Shown: piece by piece, positions 22,701 to 36,505 of the stretch | How positions within the stretch are numbered: the first letter of the stretch is position 1 | Layout: each line of letters opens with the position of its first letter | Assembly (NCBI GenBank): GCA_951802425.1 | Contig: OX637802.1 | Span: 62,001 to 126,000 of the forward strand | Direction: 5' to 3' | Length of the DNA stretch: 64,000 nt | Origin: Clavaria fumosa | Taxonomy: Eukaryota > Basidiomycota > Agaricomycetes > Agaricales > Clavariaceae | Program-made: the position numbers and the translations under genes | Notes under the pieces: model-generated | Database searches by the model: none | Told to the model about the DNA's origin: nothing | Seen by the model: the letters and a program-made list of their open reading frames with translations, nothing else

Positions 22701-25700
22701 TCATGCACTATACTCAATCTTTCAATGTGATCCCATTTGATTAGGTGCCACCACAAGTACAAACTTGTGTGAGGACTGTGAGAACTGGATTCTGACTGTA
22801 TGGTGGAATTGTTGCTTTGTGGGTGATGGGAGGGGAGAGAGAGGGATGGAATATGATAGGTATGGGATGGCCCAGTATAGCATTGCATTTGTTTTGGAAT
22901 CCTATGGTTGGTTTTGATAAACGGGAGAATTTTGACTGGGTTGGTCAGCAGCTTTGGCATGCATTGGGAAATGAGTTTTGGGAAAATGTAAACCATGGAA
23001 ATTGAGGATTAGAGGGGTAGATATAGGCACACAAAATTTCAAAAGACTAGCTTGAGTGGTTAGCTTGCAGTGAAAGAAAGCGCAGATACTCCATCTGCAC
23101 AAGGACTATGCTGTTAGGATAGGAGCAACAAGGGACCATTCGCAGAAAAACAGTTTGGTCTGTTTGGCATGTTATATGATAGTGGTCATCATTTAGAGCA
23201 TCCATGATCAATTTCAAGAGATTTTCACGGTTGGATCTTGTGCTGTGAGGCCTGCAAACTTGTACGGTACTTGTGCTGTTTAGGTTTGTAGGAAGGCAAC
23301 TGTAGTCCTGGATGTGGCAGAGTAATTGAAACAAAGTCAGGGTATATTATTCATGCACTATACTCAATCTTTCAATGTGATCCCATTTGATTAGGTGCCA
23401 CCACAAGTACAAACTTGTGTGAGGACTGTGAGAACTGGATTCTGACTGTATGGTGGAATTGTTGCTTTGTGGGTGATGGGAGGGGAGAGAGAGGGATGGA
23501 ATATGATAGGTATGGGATGGCCCAGTATAGCATTGCATTTGTTTTGGAATCCTATGGTTGGTTTTGATAAACGGGAGAATTTTGACTGGGTTGGTCAGCA
23601 GCTTTGGCATGCATTGGGAAATGAGTTTTGGGAAAATGTAAACCATGGAAATTGAGGATTAGAGGGGTAGATATAGGCACACAAAATTTCAAAAGACTAG
23701 CTTGAGTGGTTAGCTTGCAGTGAAAGAAAGCGCAGATACTCCATCTGCACAAGGACTATGCTGTTAGGATAGGAGCAACAAGGGACCATTCGCAGAAAAA
23801 CAGTTTGGTCTGTTTGGCATGTTATATGATAGTGGTCATCATTTAGAGCATCCATGATCAATTTCAAGAGATTTTCACGGTTGGATCTTGTGCTGTGAGG
23901 CCTGCAAACTTGTACGGTACTTGTGCTGTTTAGGTTTGTAGGAAGGCAACTGTAGTCCTGGATGTGGCAGAGTAATTGAAACAAAGTCAGGGTATATTAT
24001 TCATGCACTATACTCAATCTTTCAATGTGATCCCATTTGATTAGGTGCCACCACAAGTACAAACTTGTGTGAGGACTGTGAGAACTGGATTCTGACTGTA
24101 TGGTGGAATTGTTGCTTTGTGGGTGATGGGAGGGGAGAGAGAGGGATGGAATATGATAGGTATGGGATGGCCCAGTATAGCATTGCATTTGTTTTGGAAT
24201 CCTATGGTTGGTTTTGATAAACGGGAGAATTTTGACTGGGTTGGTCAGCAGCTTTGGCATGCATTGGGAAATGAGTTTTGGGAAAATGTAAACCATGGAA
24301 ATTGAGGATTAGAGGGGTAGATATAGGCACACAAAATTTCAAAAGACTAGCTTGAGTGGTTAGCTTGCAGTGAAAGAAAGCGCAGATACTCCATCTGCAC
24401 AAGGACTATGCTGTTAGGATAGGAGCAACAAGGGACCATTCGCAGAAAAACAGTTTGGTCTGTTTGGCATGTTATATGATAGTGGTCATCATTTAGAGCA
24501 TCCATGATCAATTTCAAGAGATTTTCACGGTTGGATCTTGTGCTGTGAGGCCTGCAAACTTGTACGGTACTTGTGCTGTTTAGGTTTGTAGGAAGGCAAC
24601 TGTAGTCCTGGATGTGGCAGAGTAATTGAAACAAAGTCAGGGTATATTATTCATGCACTATACTCAATCTTTCAATGTGATCCCATTTGATTAGGTGCCA
24701 CCACAAGTACAAACTTGTGTGAGGACTGTGAGAACTGGATTCTGACTGTATGGTGGAATTGTTGCTTTGTGGGTGATGGGAGGGGAGAGAGAGGGATGGA
24801 ATATGATAGGTATGGGATGGCCCAGTATAGCATTGCATTTGTTTTGGAATCCTATGGTTGGTTTTGATAAACGGGAGAATTTTGACTGGGTTGGTCAGCA
24901 GCTTTGGCATGCATTGGGAAATGAGTTTTGGGAAAATGTAAACCATGGAAATTGAGGATTAGAGGGGTAGATATAGGCACACAAAATTTCAAAAGACTAG
25001 CTTGAGTGGTTAGCTTGCAGTGAAAGAAAGCGCAGATACTCCATCTGCACAAGGACTATGCTGTTAGGATAGGAGCAACAAGGGACCATTCGCAGAAAAA
25101 CAGTTTGGTCTGTTTGGCATGTTATATGATAGTGGTCATCATTTAGAGCATCCATGATCAATTTCAAGAGATTTTCACGGTTGGATCTTGTGCTGTGAGG
25201 CCTGCAAACTTGTACGGTACTTGTGCTGTTTAGGTTTGTAGGAAGGCAACTGTAGTCCTGGATGTGGCAGAGTAATTGAAACAAAGTCAGGGTATATTAT
25301 TCATGCACTATACTCAATCTTTCAATGTGATCCCATTTGATTAGGTGCCACCACAAGTACAAACTTGTGTGAGGACTGTGAGAACTGGATTCTGACTGTA
25401 TGGTGGAATTGTTGCTTTGTGGGTGATGGGAGGGGAGAGAGAGGGATGGAATATGATAGGTATGGGATGGCCCAGTATAGCATTGCATTTGTTTTGGAAT
25501 CCTATGGTTGGTTTTGATAAACGGGAGAATTTTGACTGGGTTGGTCAGCAGCTTTGGCATGCATTGGGAAATGAGTTTTGGGAAAATGTAAACCATGGAA
25601 ATTGAGGATTAGAGGGGTAGATATAGGCACACAAAATTTCAAAAGACTAGCTTGAGTGGTTAGCTTGCAGTGAAAGAAAGCGCAGATACTCCATCTGCAC

Positions 25701-28700
25701 AAGGACTATGCTGTTAGGATAGGAGCAACAAGGGACCATTCGCAGAAAAACAGTTTGGTCTGTTTGGCATGTTATATGATAGTGGTCATCATTTAGAGCA
25801 TCCATGATCAATTTCAAGAGATTTTCACGGTTGGATCTTGTGCTGTGAGGCCTGCAAACTTGTACGGTACTTGTGCTGTTTAGGTTTGTAGGAAGGCAAC
25901 TGTAGTCCTGGATGTGGCAGAGTAATTGAAACAAAGTCAGGGTATATTATTCATGCACTATACTCAATCTTTCAATGTGATCCCATTTGATTAGGTGCCA
26001 CCACAAGTACAAACTTGTGTGAGGACTGTGAGAACTGGATTCTGACTGTATGGTGGAATTGTTGCTTTGTGGGTGATGGGAGGGGAGAGAGAGGGATGGA
26101 ATATGATAGGTATGGGATGGCCCAGTATAGCATTGCATTTGTTTTGGAATCCTATGGTTGGTTTTGATAAACGGGAGAATTTTGACTGGGTTGGTCAGCA
26201 GCTTTGGCATGCATTGGGAAATGAGTTTTGGGAAAATGTAAACCATGGAAATTGAGGATTAGAGGGGTAGATATAGGCACACAAAATTTCAAAAGACTAG
26301 CTTGAGTGGTTAGCTTGCAGTGAAAGAAAGCGCAGATACTCCATCTGCACAAGGACTATGCTGTTAGGATAGGAGCAACAAGGGACCATTCGCAGAAAAA
26401 CAGTTTGGTCTGTTTGGCATGTTATATGATAGTGGTCATCATTTAGAGCATCCATGATCAATTTCAAGAGATTTTCACGGTTGGATCTTGTGCTGTGAGG
26501 CCTGCAAACTTGTACGGTACTTGTGCTGTTTAGGTTTGTAGGAAGGCAACTGTAGTCCTGGATGTGGCAGAGTAATTGAAACAAAGTCAGGGTATATTAT
26601 TCATGCACTATACTCAATCTTTCAATGTGATCCCATTTGATTAGGTGCCACCACAAGTACAAACTTGTGTGAGGACTGTGAGAACTGGATTCTGACTGTA
26701 TGGTGGAATTGTTGCTTTGTGGGTGATGGGAGGGGAGAGAGAGGGATGGAATATGATAGGTATGGGATGGCCCAGTATAGCATTGCATTTGTTTTGGAAT
26801 CCTATGGTTGGTTTTGATAAACGGGAGAATTTTGACTGGGTTGGTCAGCAGCTTTGGCATGCATTGGGAAATGAGTTTTGGGAAAATGTAAACCATGGAA
26901 ATTGAGGATTAGAGGGGTAGATATAGGCACACAAAATTTCAAAAGACTAGCTTGAGTGGTTAGCTTGCAGTGAAAGAAAGCGCAGATACTCCATCTGCAC
27001 AAGGACTATGCTGTTAGGATAGGAGCAACAAGGGACCATTCGCAGAAAAACAGTTTGGTCTGTTTGGCATGTTATATGATAGTGGTCATCATTTAGAGCA
27101 TCCATGATCAATTTCAAGAGATTTTCACGGTTGGATCTTGTGCTGTGAGGCCTGCAAACTTGTACGGTACTTGTGCTGTTTAGGTTTGTAGGAAGGCAAC
27201 TGTAGTCCTGGATGTGGCAGAGTAATTGAAACAAAGTCAGGGTATATTATTCATGCACTATACTCAATCTTTCAATGTGATCCCATTTGATTAGGTGCCA
27301 CCACAAGTACAAACTTGTGTGAGGACTGTGAGAACTGGATTCTGACTGTATGGTGGAATTGTTGCTTTGTGGGTGATGGGAGGGGAGAGAGAGGGATGGA
27401 ATATGATAGGTATGGGATGGCCCAGTATAGCATTGCATTTGTTTTGGAATCCTATGGTTGGTTTTGATAAACGGGAGAATTTTGACTGGGTTGGTCAGCA
27501 GCTTTGGCATGCATTGGGAAATGAGTTTTGGGAAAATGTAAACCATGGAAATTGAGGATTAGAGGGGTAGATATAGGCACACAAAATTTCAAAAGACTAG
27601 CTTGAGTGGTTAGCTTGCAGTGAAAGAAAGCGCAGATACTCCATCTGCACAAGGACTATGCTGTTAGGATAGGAGCAACAAGGGACCATTCGCAGAAAAA
27701 CAGTTTGGTCTGTTTGGCATGTTATATGATAGTGGTCATCATTTAGAGCATCCATGATCAATTTCAAGAGATTTTCACGGTTGGATCTTGTGCTGTGAGG
27801 CCTGCAAACTTGTACGGTACTTGTGCTGTTTAGGTTTGTAGGAAGGCAACTGTAGTCCTGGATGTGGCAGAGTAATTGAAACAAAGTCAGGGTATATTAT
27901 TCATGCACTATACTCAATCTTTCAATGTGATCCCATTTGATTAGGTGCCACCACAAGTACAAACTTGTGTGAGGACTGTGAGAACTGGATTCTGACTGTA
28001 TGGTGGAATTGTTGCTTTGTGGGTGATGGGAGGGGAGAGAGAGGGATGGAATATGATAGGTATGGGATGGCCCAGTATAGCATTGCATTTGTTTTGGAAT
28101 CCTATGGTTGGTTTTGATAAACGGGAGAATTTTGACTGGGTTGGTCAGCAGCTTTGGCATGCATTGGGAAATGAGTTTTGGGAAAATGTAAACCATGGAA
28201 ATTGAGGATTAGAGGGGTAGATATAGGCACACAAAATTTCAAAAGACTAGCTTGAGTGGTTAGCTTGCAGTGAAAGAAAGCGCAGATACTCCATCTGCAC
28301 AAGGACTATGCTGTTAGGATAGGAGCAACAAGGGACCATTCGCAGAAAAACAGTTTGGTCTGTTTGGCATGTTATATGATAGTGGTCATCATTTAGAGCA
28401 TCCATGATCAATTTCAAGAGATTTTCACGGTTGGATCTTGTGCTGTGAGGCCTGCAAACTTGTACGGTACTTGTGCTGTTTAGGTTTGTAGGAAGGCAAC
28501 TGTAGTCCTGGATGTGGCAGAGTAATTGAAACAAAGTCAGGGTATATTATTCATGCACTATACTCAATCTTTCAATGTGATCCCATTTGATTAGGTGCCA
28601 CCACAAGTACAAACTTGTGTGAGGACTGTGAGAACTGGATTCTGACTGTATGGTGGAATTGTTGCTTTGTGGGTGATGGGAGGGGAGAGAGAGGGATGGA

Positions 28701-31700
28701 ATATGATAGGTATGGGATGGCCCAGTATAGCATTGCATTTGTTTTGGAATCCTATGGTTGGTTTTGATAAACGGGAGAATTTTGACTGGGTTGGTCAGCA
28801 GCTTTGGCATGCATTGGGAAATGAGTTTTGGGAAAATGTAAACCATGGAAATTGAGGATTAGAGGGGTAGATATAGGCACACAAAATTTCAAAAGACTAG
28901 CTTGAGTGGTTAGCTTGCAGTGAAAGAAAGCGCAGATACTCCATCTGCACAAGGACTATGCTGTTAGGATAGGAGCAACAAGGGACCATTCGCAGAAAAA
29001 CAGTTTGGTCTGTTTGGCATGTTATATGATAGTGGTCATCATTTAGAGCATCCATGATCAATTTCAAGAGATTTTCACGGTTGGATCTTGTGCTGTGAGG
29101 CCTGCAAACTTGTACGGTACTTGTGCTGTTTAGGTTTGTAGGAAGGCAACTGTAGTCCTGGATGTGGCAGAGTAATTGAAACAAAGTCAGGGTATATTAT
29201 TCATGCACTATACTCAATCTTTCAATGTGATCCCATTTGATTAGGTGCCACCACAAGTACAAACTTGTGTGAGGACTGTGAGAACTGGATTCTGACTGTA
29301 TGGTGGAATTGTTGCTTTGTGGGTGATGGGAGGGGAGAGAGAGGGATGGAATATGATAGGTATGGGATGGCCCAGTATAGCATTGCATTTGTTTTGGAAT
29401 CCTATGGTTGGTTTTGATAAACGGGAGAATTTTGACTGGGTTGGTCAGCAGCTTTGGCATGCATTGGGAAATGAGTTTTGGGAAAATGTAAACCATGGAA
29501 ATTGAGGATTAGAGGGGTAGATATAGGCACACAAAATTTCAAAAGACTAGCTTGAGTGGTTAGCTTGCAGTGAAAGAAAGCGCAGATACTCCATCTGCAC
29601 AAGGACTATGCTGTTAGGATAGGAGCAACAAGGGACCATTCGCAGAAAAACAGTTTGGTCTGTTTGGCATGTTATATGATAGTGGTCATCATTTAGAGCA
29701 TCCATGATCAATTTCAAGAGATTTTCACGGTTGGATCTTGTGCTGTGAGGCCTGCAAACTTGTACGGTACTTGTGCTGTTTAGGTTTGTAGGAAGGCAAC
29801 TGTAGTCCTGGATGTGGCAGAGTAATTGAAACAAAGTCAGGGTATATTATTCATGCACTATACTCAATCTTTCAATGTGATCCCATTTGATTAGGTGCCA
29901 CCACAAGTACAAACTTGTGTGAGGACTGTGAGAACTGGATTCTGACTGTATGGTGGAATTGTTGCTTTGTGGGTGATGGGAGGGGAGAGAGAGGGATGGA
30001 ATATGATAGGTATGGGATGGCCCAGTATAGCATTGCATTTGTTTTGGAATCCTATGGTTGGTTTTGATAAACGGGAGAATTTTGACTGGGTTGGTCAGCA
30101 GCTTTGGCATGCATTGGGAAATGAGTTTTGGGAAAATGTAAACCATGGAAATTGAGGATTAGAGGGGTAGATATAGGCACACAAAATTTCAAAAGACTAG
30201 CTTGAGTGGTTAGCTTGCAGTGAAAGAAAGCGCAGATACTCCATCTGCACAAGGACTATGCTGTTAGGATAGGAGCAACAAGGGACCATTCGCAGAAAAA
30301 CAGTTTGGTCTGTTTGGCATGTTATATGATAGTGGTCATCATTTAGAGCATCCATGATCAATTTCAAGAGATTTTCACGGTTGGATCTTGTGCTGTGAGG
30401 CCTGCAAACTTGTACGGTACTTGTGCTGTTTAGGTTTGTAGGAAGGCAACTGTAGTCCTGGATGTGGCAGAGTAATTGAAACAAAGTCAGGGTATATTAT
30501 TCATGCACTATACTCAATCTTTCAATGTGATCCCATTTGATTAGGTGCCACCACAAGTACAAACTTGTGTGAGGACTGTGAGAACTGGATTCTGACTGTA
30601 TGGTGGAATTGTTGCTTTGTGGGTGATGGGAGGGGAGAGAGAGGGATGGAATATGATAGGTATGGGATGGCCCAGTATAGCATTGCATTTGTTTTGGAAT
30701 CCTATGGTTGGTTTTGATAAACGGGAGAATTTTGACTGGGTTGGTCAGCAGCTTTGGCATGCATTGGGAAATGAGTTTTGGGAAAATGTAAACCATGGAA
30801 ATTGAGGATTAGAGGGGTAGATATAGGCACACAAAATTTCAAAAGACTAGCTTGAGTGGTTAGCTTGCAGTGAAAGAAAGCGCAGATACTCCATCTGCAC
30901 AAGGACTATGCTGTTAGGATAGGAGCAACAAGGGACCATTCGCAGAAAAACAGTTTGGTCTGTTTGGCATGTTATATGATAGTGGTCATCATTTAGAGCA
31001 TCCATGATCAATTTCAAGAGATTTTCACGGTTGGATCTTGTGCTGTGAGGCCTGCAAACTTGTACGGTACTTGTGCTGTTTAGGTTTGTAGGAAGGCAAC
31101 TGTAGTCCTGGATGTGGCAGAGTAATTGAAACAAAGTCAGGGTATATTATTCATGCACTATACTCAATCTTTCAATGTGATCCCATTTGATTAGGTGCCA
31201 CCACAAGTACAAACTTGTGTGAGGACTGTGAGAACTGGATTCTGACTGTATGGTGGAATTGTTGCTTTGTGGGTGATGGGAGGGGAGAGAGAGGGATGGA
31301 ATATGATAGGTATGGGATGGCCCAGTATAGCATTGCATTTGTTTTGGAATCCTATGGTTGGTTTTGATAAACGGGAGAATTTTGACTGGGTTGGTCAGCA
31401 GCTTTGGCATGCATTGGGAAATGAGTTTTGGGAAAATGTAAACCATGGAAATTGAGGATTAGAGGGGTAGATATAGGCACACAAAATTTCAAAAGACTAG
31501 CTTGAGTGGTTAGCTTGCAGTGAAAGAAAGCGCAGATACTCCATCTGCACAAGGACTATGCTGTTAGGATAGGAGCAACAAGGGACCATTCGCAGAAAAA
31601 CAGTTTGGTCTGTTTGGCATGTTATATGATAGTGGTCATCATTTAGAGCATCCATGATCAATTTCAAGAGATTTTCACGGTTGGATCTTGTGCTGTGAGG

Positions 31701-32867
31701 CCTGCAAACTTGTACGGTACTTGTGCTGTTTAGGTTTGTAGGAAGGCAACTGTAGTCCTGGATGTGGCAGAGTAATTGAAACAAAGTCAGGGTATATTAT
31801 TCATGCACTATACTCAATCTTTCAATGTGATCCCATTTGATTAGGTGCCACCACAAGTACAAACTTGTGTGAGGACTGTGAGAACTGGATTCTGACTGTA
31901 TGGTGGAATTGTTGCTTTGTGGGTGATGGGAGGGGAGAGAGAGGGATGGAATATGATAGGTATGGGATGGCCCAGTATAGCATTGCATTTGTTTTGGAAT
32001 CCTATGGTTGGTTTTGATAAACGGGAGAATTTTGACTGGGTTGGTCAGCAGCTTTGGCATGCATTGGGAAATGAGTTTTGGGAAAATGTAAACCATGGAA
32101 ATTGAGGATTAGAGGGGTAGATATAGGCACACAAAATTTCAAAAGACTAGCTTGAGTGGTTAGCTTGCAGTGAAAGAAAGCGCAGATACTCCATCTGCAC
32201 AAGGACTATGCTGTTAGGATAGGAGCAACAAGGGACCATTCGCAGAAAAACAGTTTGGTCTGTTTGGCATGTTATATGATAGTGGTCATCATTTAGAGCA
32301 TCCATGATCAATTTCAAGAGATTTTCACGGTTGGATCTTGTGCTGTGAGGCCTGCAAACTTGTACGGTACTTGTGCTGTTTAGGTTTGTAGGAAGGCAAC
32401 TGTAGTCCTGGATGTGGCAGAGTAATTGAAACAAAGTCAGGGTATATTATTCATGCACTATACTCAATCTTTCAATGTGATCCCATTTGATTAGGTGCCA
32501 CCACAAGTACAAACTTGTGTGAGGACTGTGAGAACTGGATTCTGACTGTATGGTGGAATTGTTGCTTTGTGGGTGATGGGAGGGGAGAGAGAGGGATGGA
32601 ATATGATAGGTATGGGATGGCCCAGTATAGCATTGCATTTGTTTTGGAATCCTATGGTTGGTTTTGATAAACGGGAGAATTTTGACTGGGTTGGTCAGCA
32701 GCTTTGGCATGCATTGGGAAATGAGTTTTGGGAAAATGTAAACCATGGAAATTGAGGATTAGAGGGGTAGATATAGGCACACAAAATTTCAAAAGACTAG
32801 CTTGAGTGGTTAGCTTGCAGTGAAAGAAAGCGCAGATACTCCATCTGCACAAGGACTATGCTGTTAG
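16755..32867 (+). repeat. 650-bp satellite array, 24.8 units
   Basis: The period is exactly 650 bp; short frames recur at +650 through 24 steps (16847 to 32447), and I saw no substitution between units. Each unit consists of the 3' part of dispersed repeat A (about 16755-17267) plus about 137 bp (gataggagcaacaagggacc to gtgctgtgaggcctg) not present in repeat A copies 1 and 3. The last unit is partial and stops at ctatgctgttag (32867), the exact 3' end of repeat A elsewhere. Each unit carries the gcagat/atctgc hairpin (last copy 32832-32848). Minus-strand frames of 99, 95 and 66 codons occur in every unit but overlap awkwardly, have no recognisable domain and need not be genes. Confidence 0.98.
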
Positions 32868-33208
32868 CCTAACTAACCTAACTAACCTAAATCATTAAAA
32901 ACTATTAAAAACCATTAAACACAACTAAAAAATTATGAAAAACATTAAAAAACAATAAAAATCCCTTCAACAACACCTCCCGAACCTTGTGTATGCACTC
33001 TAAAATCATTAAAAACTATTAAAAACCATTAAACACAACTAAAAAATTATGAAAAACATTAAAAAACAATAAAAATCCCTTCAACAACACCTCCCGAACC
33101 TTGTGTATGCACTCTAAAATCATTAAAAACTATTAAAAACCATTAAACACAACTAAAAAATTATGAAAAACATTAAAAAACAATAAAAATCCCTTCAACA
33201 ACACCTCA
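32868..33208. repeat. 114-bp A-rich, nearly G-free tandem repeat, 2.8 units
   Basis: After cctaactaacctaactaacc the sequence aaatcattaaaaactatt recurs at about 32889, 33003 and 33117. The strand is A/C/T-rich with only a few G per unit, a strong strand asymmetry. The third copy breaks off at caacaacacctc. No coding potential. Confidence 0.95.
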
Positions 33209-34060
33209 GATCATCGACCCATGTGCATCCCCTGCTGATCATCCTTCACCCATATTGTATATTCACATGAATCTGCCATGGACCTTAAGAAATACAATTT
33301 TCTTTCCACATTTCAGCAGTATTTCTTGTCCACATGGATGACATTGTTATGCCTTCCTGTCTCCACTACCAACTAAGGGCCTTCTTCTTCCATTCCATCT
33401 AGCATCCATTCAAGCCCTCATCCATCTGAGGTGCTCCCTGTTGCCCCTGTAGCATCATCAGATAGTCACCCATGTACCAGCATACCATTGCCCTTGTATG
33501 ATTGTCTGCTCTCCTGTCTCTTCCCCATTCTCTTCATTCAGCAATTGTGTCTCCCCCATGTGTTGATAGCTGTGGGCCACACACTTTGATACACATGCTT
33601 TCAAGCTTTGACACAAACTCAACTCATAACTTAATTGACTCTGTGAGATGGGGCATCCAGGACACCAACTTTGACATTCACATCTAGTCAACTTTGTGTG
33701 TCATGTGGGCATGGCAGTCCTGGACACCCACCTTGAGGTACACATTGAGTCAACTTACTTTGTACATTATGAGAGATGTGGGTGTCCTGGTCCTCCTGGC
33801 ATGGCTTACCTGTATCTGTATGATGTCCCAGCCTGCATCACATTGGATCTTGGTAGGTATGTAGGACCTAGGTTTGGCATGCTAAGAGTGAGTAGCACAG
33901 GTGGTGTAAGTAGGATGGAGGGGTGGACAGTGTGAGTGGAGTGGGTGGGTGGCACAGGCAAGGTGAGTAAGGCAGGTGGCACAAGTGAGGAGGTGCAAGT
34001 GAGGCAAGCCATGTGGTGTAGCACCAATGAGGTGAGTGGGCTGCTCATGTTCATCAGCCA
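33209..34060. repeat. Diverged single arm of the palindrome repeat
   Basis: From ccttaagaaatacaattttc (about 33283) to ggtgagtgggctgctcatg (about 34048) this is colinear with arm 2219-3098 of palindrome 1, with many substitutions and small indels. It ends at the spacer-like gttcatcagccattgctta without a second arm. It may represent the ancestral, non-inverted form or a copy that lost one arm. Confidence 0.85.
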
Positions 34061-36505
34061 TTGCTTATGTGTGCCATACAGTGCCTAGGCTATGTCCATG
34101 CTGCTCATAGCAACCCACCTCCAGACCCTGTTCTTTTTTCCCTTCCCCAGGTAGTCCAGCACAATGCAGTTCTGCCTCCTCCCCTTCCTTGCCATGTGCT
34201 ATCCACTCTATGCTGCTTGTCTTGTTCTTCTGTCTGGGAGTCATGTGATTAACATAGACCCATGCTATTCACTTGGCTTATTTTATCTATGGCCTTATGG
34301 CCTCTGTCCATGTAAGATTGGTTTGTTGAGACCAGAGATCCCTGAGTCACAAGTGCATTAGAACCCTGTTTATAGCAGTAGTCATGCAGTCATGGTGACA
34401 GTAGTGGGATAGATGTGGCTGGTTAGCTAAGTATACAAGGAAACCCCTTCACCCCTATGGTTGACCCTTACAGTGCACCAATATTATCAATTGCCCTTAC
34501 CATGCAATGGCAGTGAATGTCAAGATACCTCCAACCCAATAATAGCCTTAGTGGCATCAGGGAATTGGGAAAGGGACATACACAAGTACCAAAAGCATAT
34601 GACCTGCATATGACCTCCATGGCAGATTCATGTGAATATATTGATGAAATGTGAGGTGGCTCCTTGTGACTCCATCCCTCAGGCACAGTCCTCTTGGGAC
34701 TTCAAACCCTGGTCCCTCTGGATTTGCTTATTTTGATCCCCCTCTGAAGGAGGGGGTACTGGAGCAGCCAATTTTGTGTCTGTGTCTACATCCTGCTGGG
34801 CCCTGCCGTGGTCCTCCAGGCAGGGTGTCACACAGGGTGTCTTAGGATGGCCCTGGGGCCTCCAAGATACCTACAGCTCTGGAAAGACCCTTGCCTTCTA
34901 TTCCCTCCTCCTTCCTCTCAGTCATGCCCTCCAGTTCTCTCTGCCATGCCAGCCCCTGGCAAGATCCTGTGTGCAGTTGAGTACCACCTTTGTCTATTTG
35001 CTGGGTCCAGGTTCAGATGGTCCAGTGAACCCAGAGGTAGATACAGGGGGCTCTGGACCTCGACCCTCCATTGTCTGAGTCTGATGTATGGTGCTAGGCC
35101 CCACTATCATTCCTGTCAGGTGCTTGGGCACCTGTTTTGCCAATCCTCTTGGCCAGCAGGCACTGTGTGAGCCTGCTGTTGTTCCTCCTGGCCAGCAGGC
35201 ACTGCATGAGCCTGCTGTTGTTCCTCTTGGCCAGCAGGCCCTGCCCCCACTCTAGGGTCTTGTGCCTGCTGCAGCTGTGGTTCAGCTCTGCATGCAGATG
35301 CTGCTCCCCACTCTGTGGGATTGTGCCCAGCCTCAGCTGTGGCCCCTCAGGTCCTGTGCTGGGATCTCTCAAATTGCATGTGTCCCCACCAACCCTGTTG
35401 GCCAGCAGGCATTGCATATGCCCACCATTGGTCCTCCTGGCCAGCAGGCTCTGCTCCCATGCATGGACGTCACCTCCCACACTTGTGCCTGGCTGCAACT
35501 GTGGTCTTTCAGCTCCTGTGCTCAAGTGCTGCCCCCCCCCCCACCACTCTGTGGGTCCAGCTATGGATCTGTGGCCTAGCACCTGGCCCGAGTGCTCAGC
35601 CCAGCTGTTGCCCCTCAGGTCCTGTGCCTGGGTCTCTACATCATATACATGACTCCATCTGACCCTCTTGGCCAGACTTGTGTGCAGCTGTTGCTACACT
35701 CCTTCAGCTGATGTTCCCCATGTTGTGGGCTTATGCCCAGCCTCAGCTTCACAGACTTGTGCCCAGTGTCAGCTGCAGCCCCTTGAGTCCTCTGCCCAGC
35801 TGCAGCCATGGGTTGCCCCCTCAGCTCCCCTCTCCCTTGGCTCCCCTCTCCCTTGGCTCCCATGTGCAGATGCCACTCTCTCTGTGGTCTTGCACCTGGC
35901 TGGGGCTGTGGTCCCTCAGCTCCTATGCTCAGATGCAGCTCCCACTCTGTGGACTTGTGTCCAGCTGCAGCTGTGGTCCCTCACCCAAGCTGGGTGCTGC
36001 TTTCTCTCTGTGTGAGCATCTGTTGCTGTGATATTGTGCCTGGCTGCAGCCACAGTCCCTGGCTCCTGTGTGGGGATGCCATGCACTTGAGGCTTCTTCC
36101 CTCTCTGTGGACTCACATGCAGCTGTGGCTGGGTCCCTGAGATCCTGCATTCAGATGCTGCTCCTCAGCCCCAGAACATGGCCACTGCTCCTCACTTTGC
36201 CCTTCTGTGGCTGTGGCCCCTCAACTCCTGTACATGAATGGTCTCATGTAATTCAATAAATATCATTGCTAATTTAACCTGTCCCTCAGGCCCCTCACAT
36301 GGGTGCTGCTTCCCCATTTCCACAGACTTGCACCAGAGCCTCAGCTCTGCTGCTCCCCACTGCACAGTTTTGCATAGTGAGGGGAGGACCAGAAGTGGAA
36401 ACTTGGCATTTCTGCCTGGTCCTCCTGCCTTGGCCCACTGTATGCCTCAGTCCAGTGCTCCTGCAGCTGTGGCTAATCACTCTAACACCTCAGTTGCCTG
36501 GATTT
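34061..36505 (+). repeat. Degenerate CTG/CAG-rich repeat tract, stop-poor on plus strand
   Basis: From about 35100 onward the sequence is a string of imperfect units of about 60-80 bp, such as cagctgtggtccctcagctc, ccactctgtgg and ggccagcaggc. CpG is very rare. Overlapping open frames of 60-171 codons exist in all three plus frames at the same place, which is a composition effect. 34061-35100 is less repetitive and holds nothing I recognise. The tract resumes at 38050 on the far side of the inserted LTR-C. Confidence 0.65.

Noticed and set aside
16847..32852. Recurrent 62-99 codon frames in every 650-bp unit (both strands) as a tandem gene family
   Set aside because: They recur only because the units are identical. 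They overlap in different frames, show no domain, and the homologous single-copy segments at 890-1300 and 43170-43520 have altered or shortened frames.
16755..32867. CRISPR-like array
   Set aside because: Units are 650 bp direct repeats with no short-repeat/variable-spacer pattern, and the context is eukaryotic.
35137..36140. Pro/Ser/Cys-rich secreted protein genes on the plus strand
   Set aside because: Three frames are open simultaneously over a degenerate repeat, so openness reflects composition. No credible start or signal peptide common to one frame.
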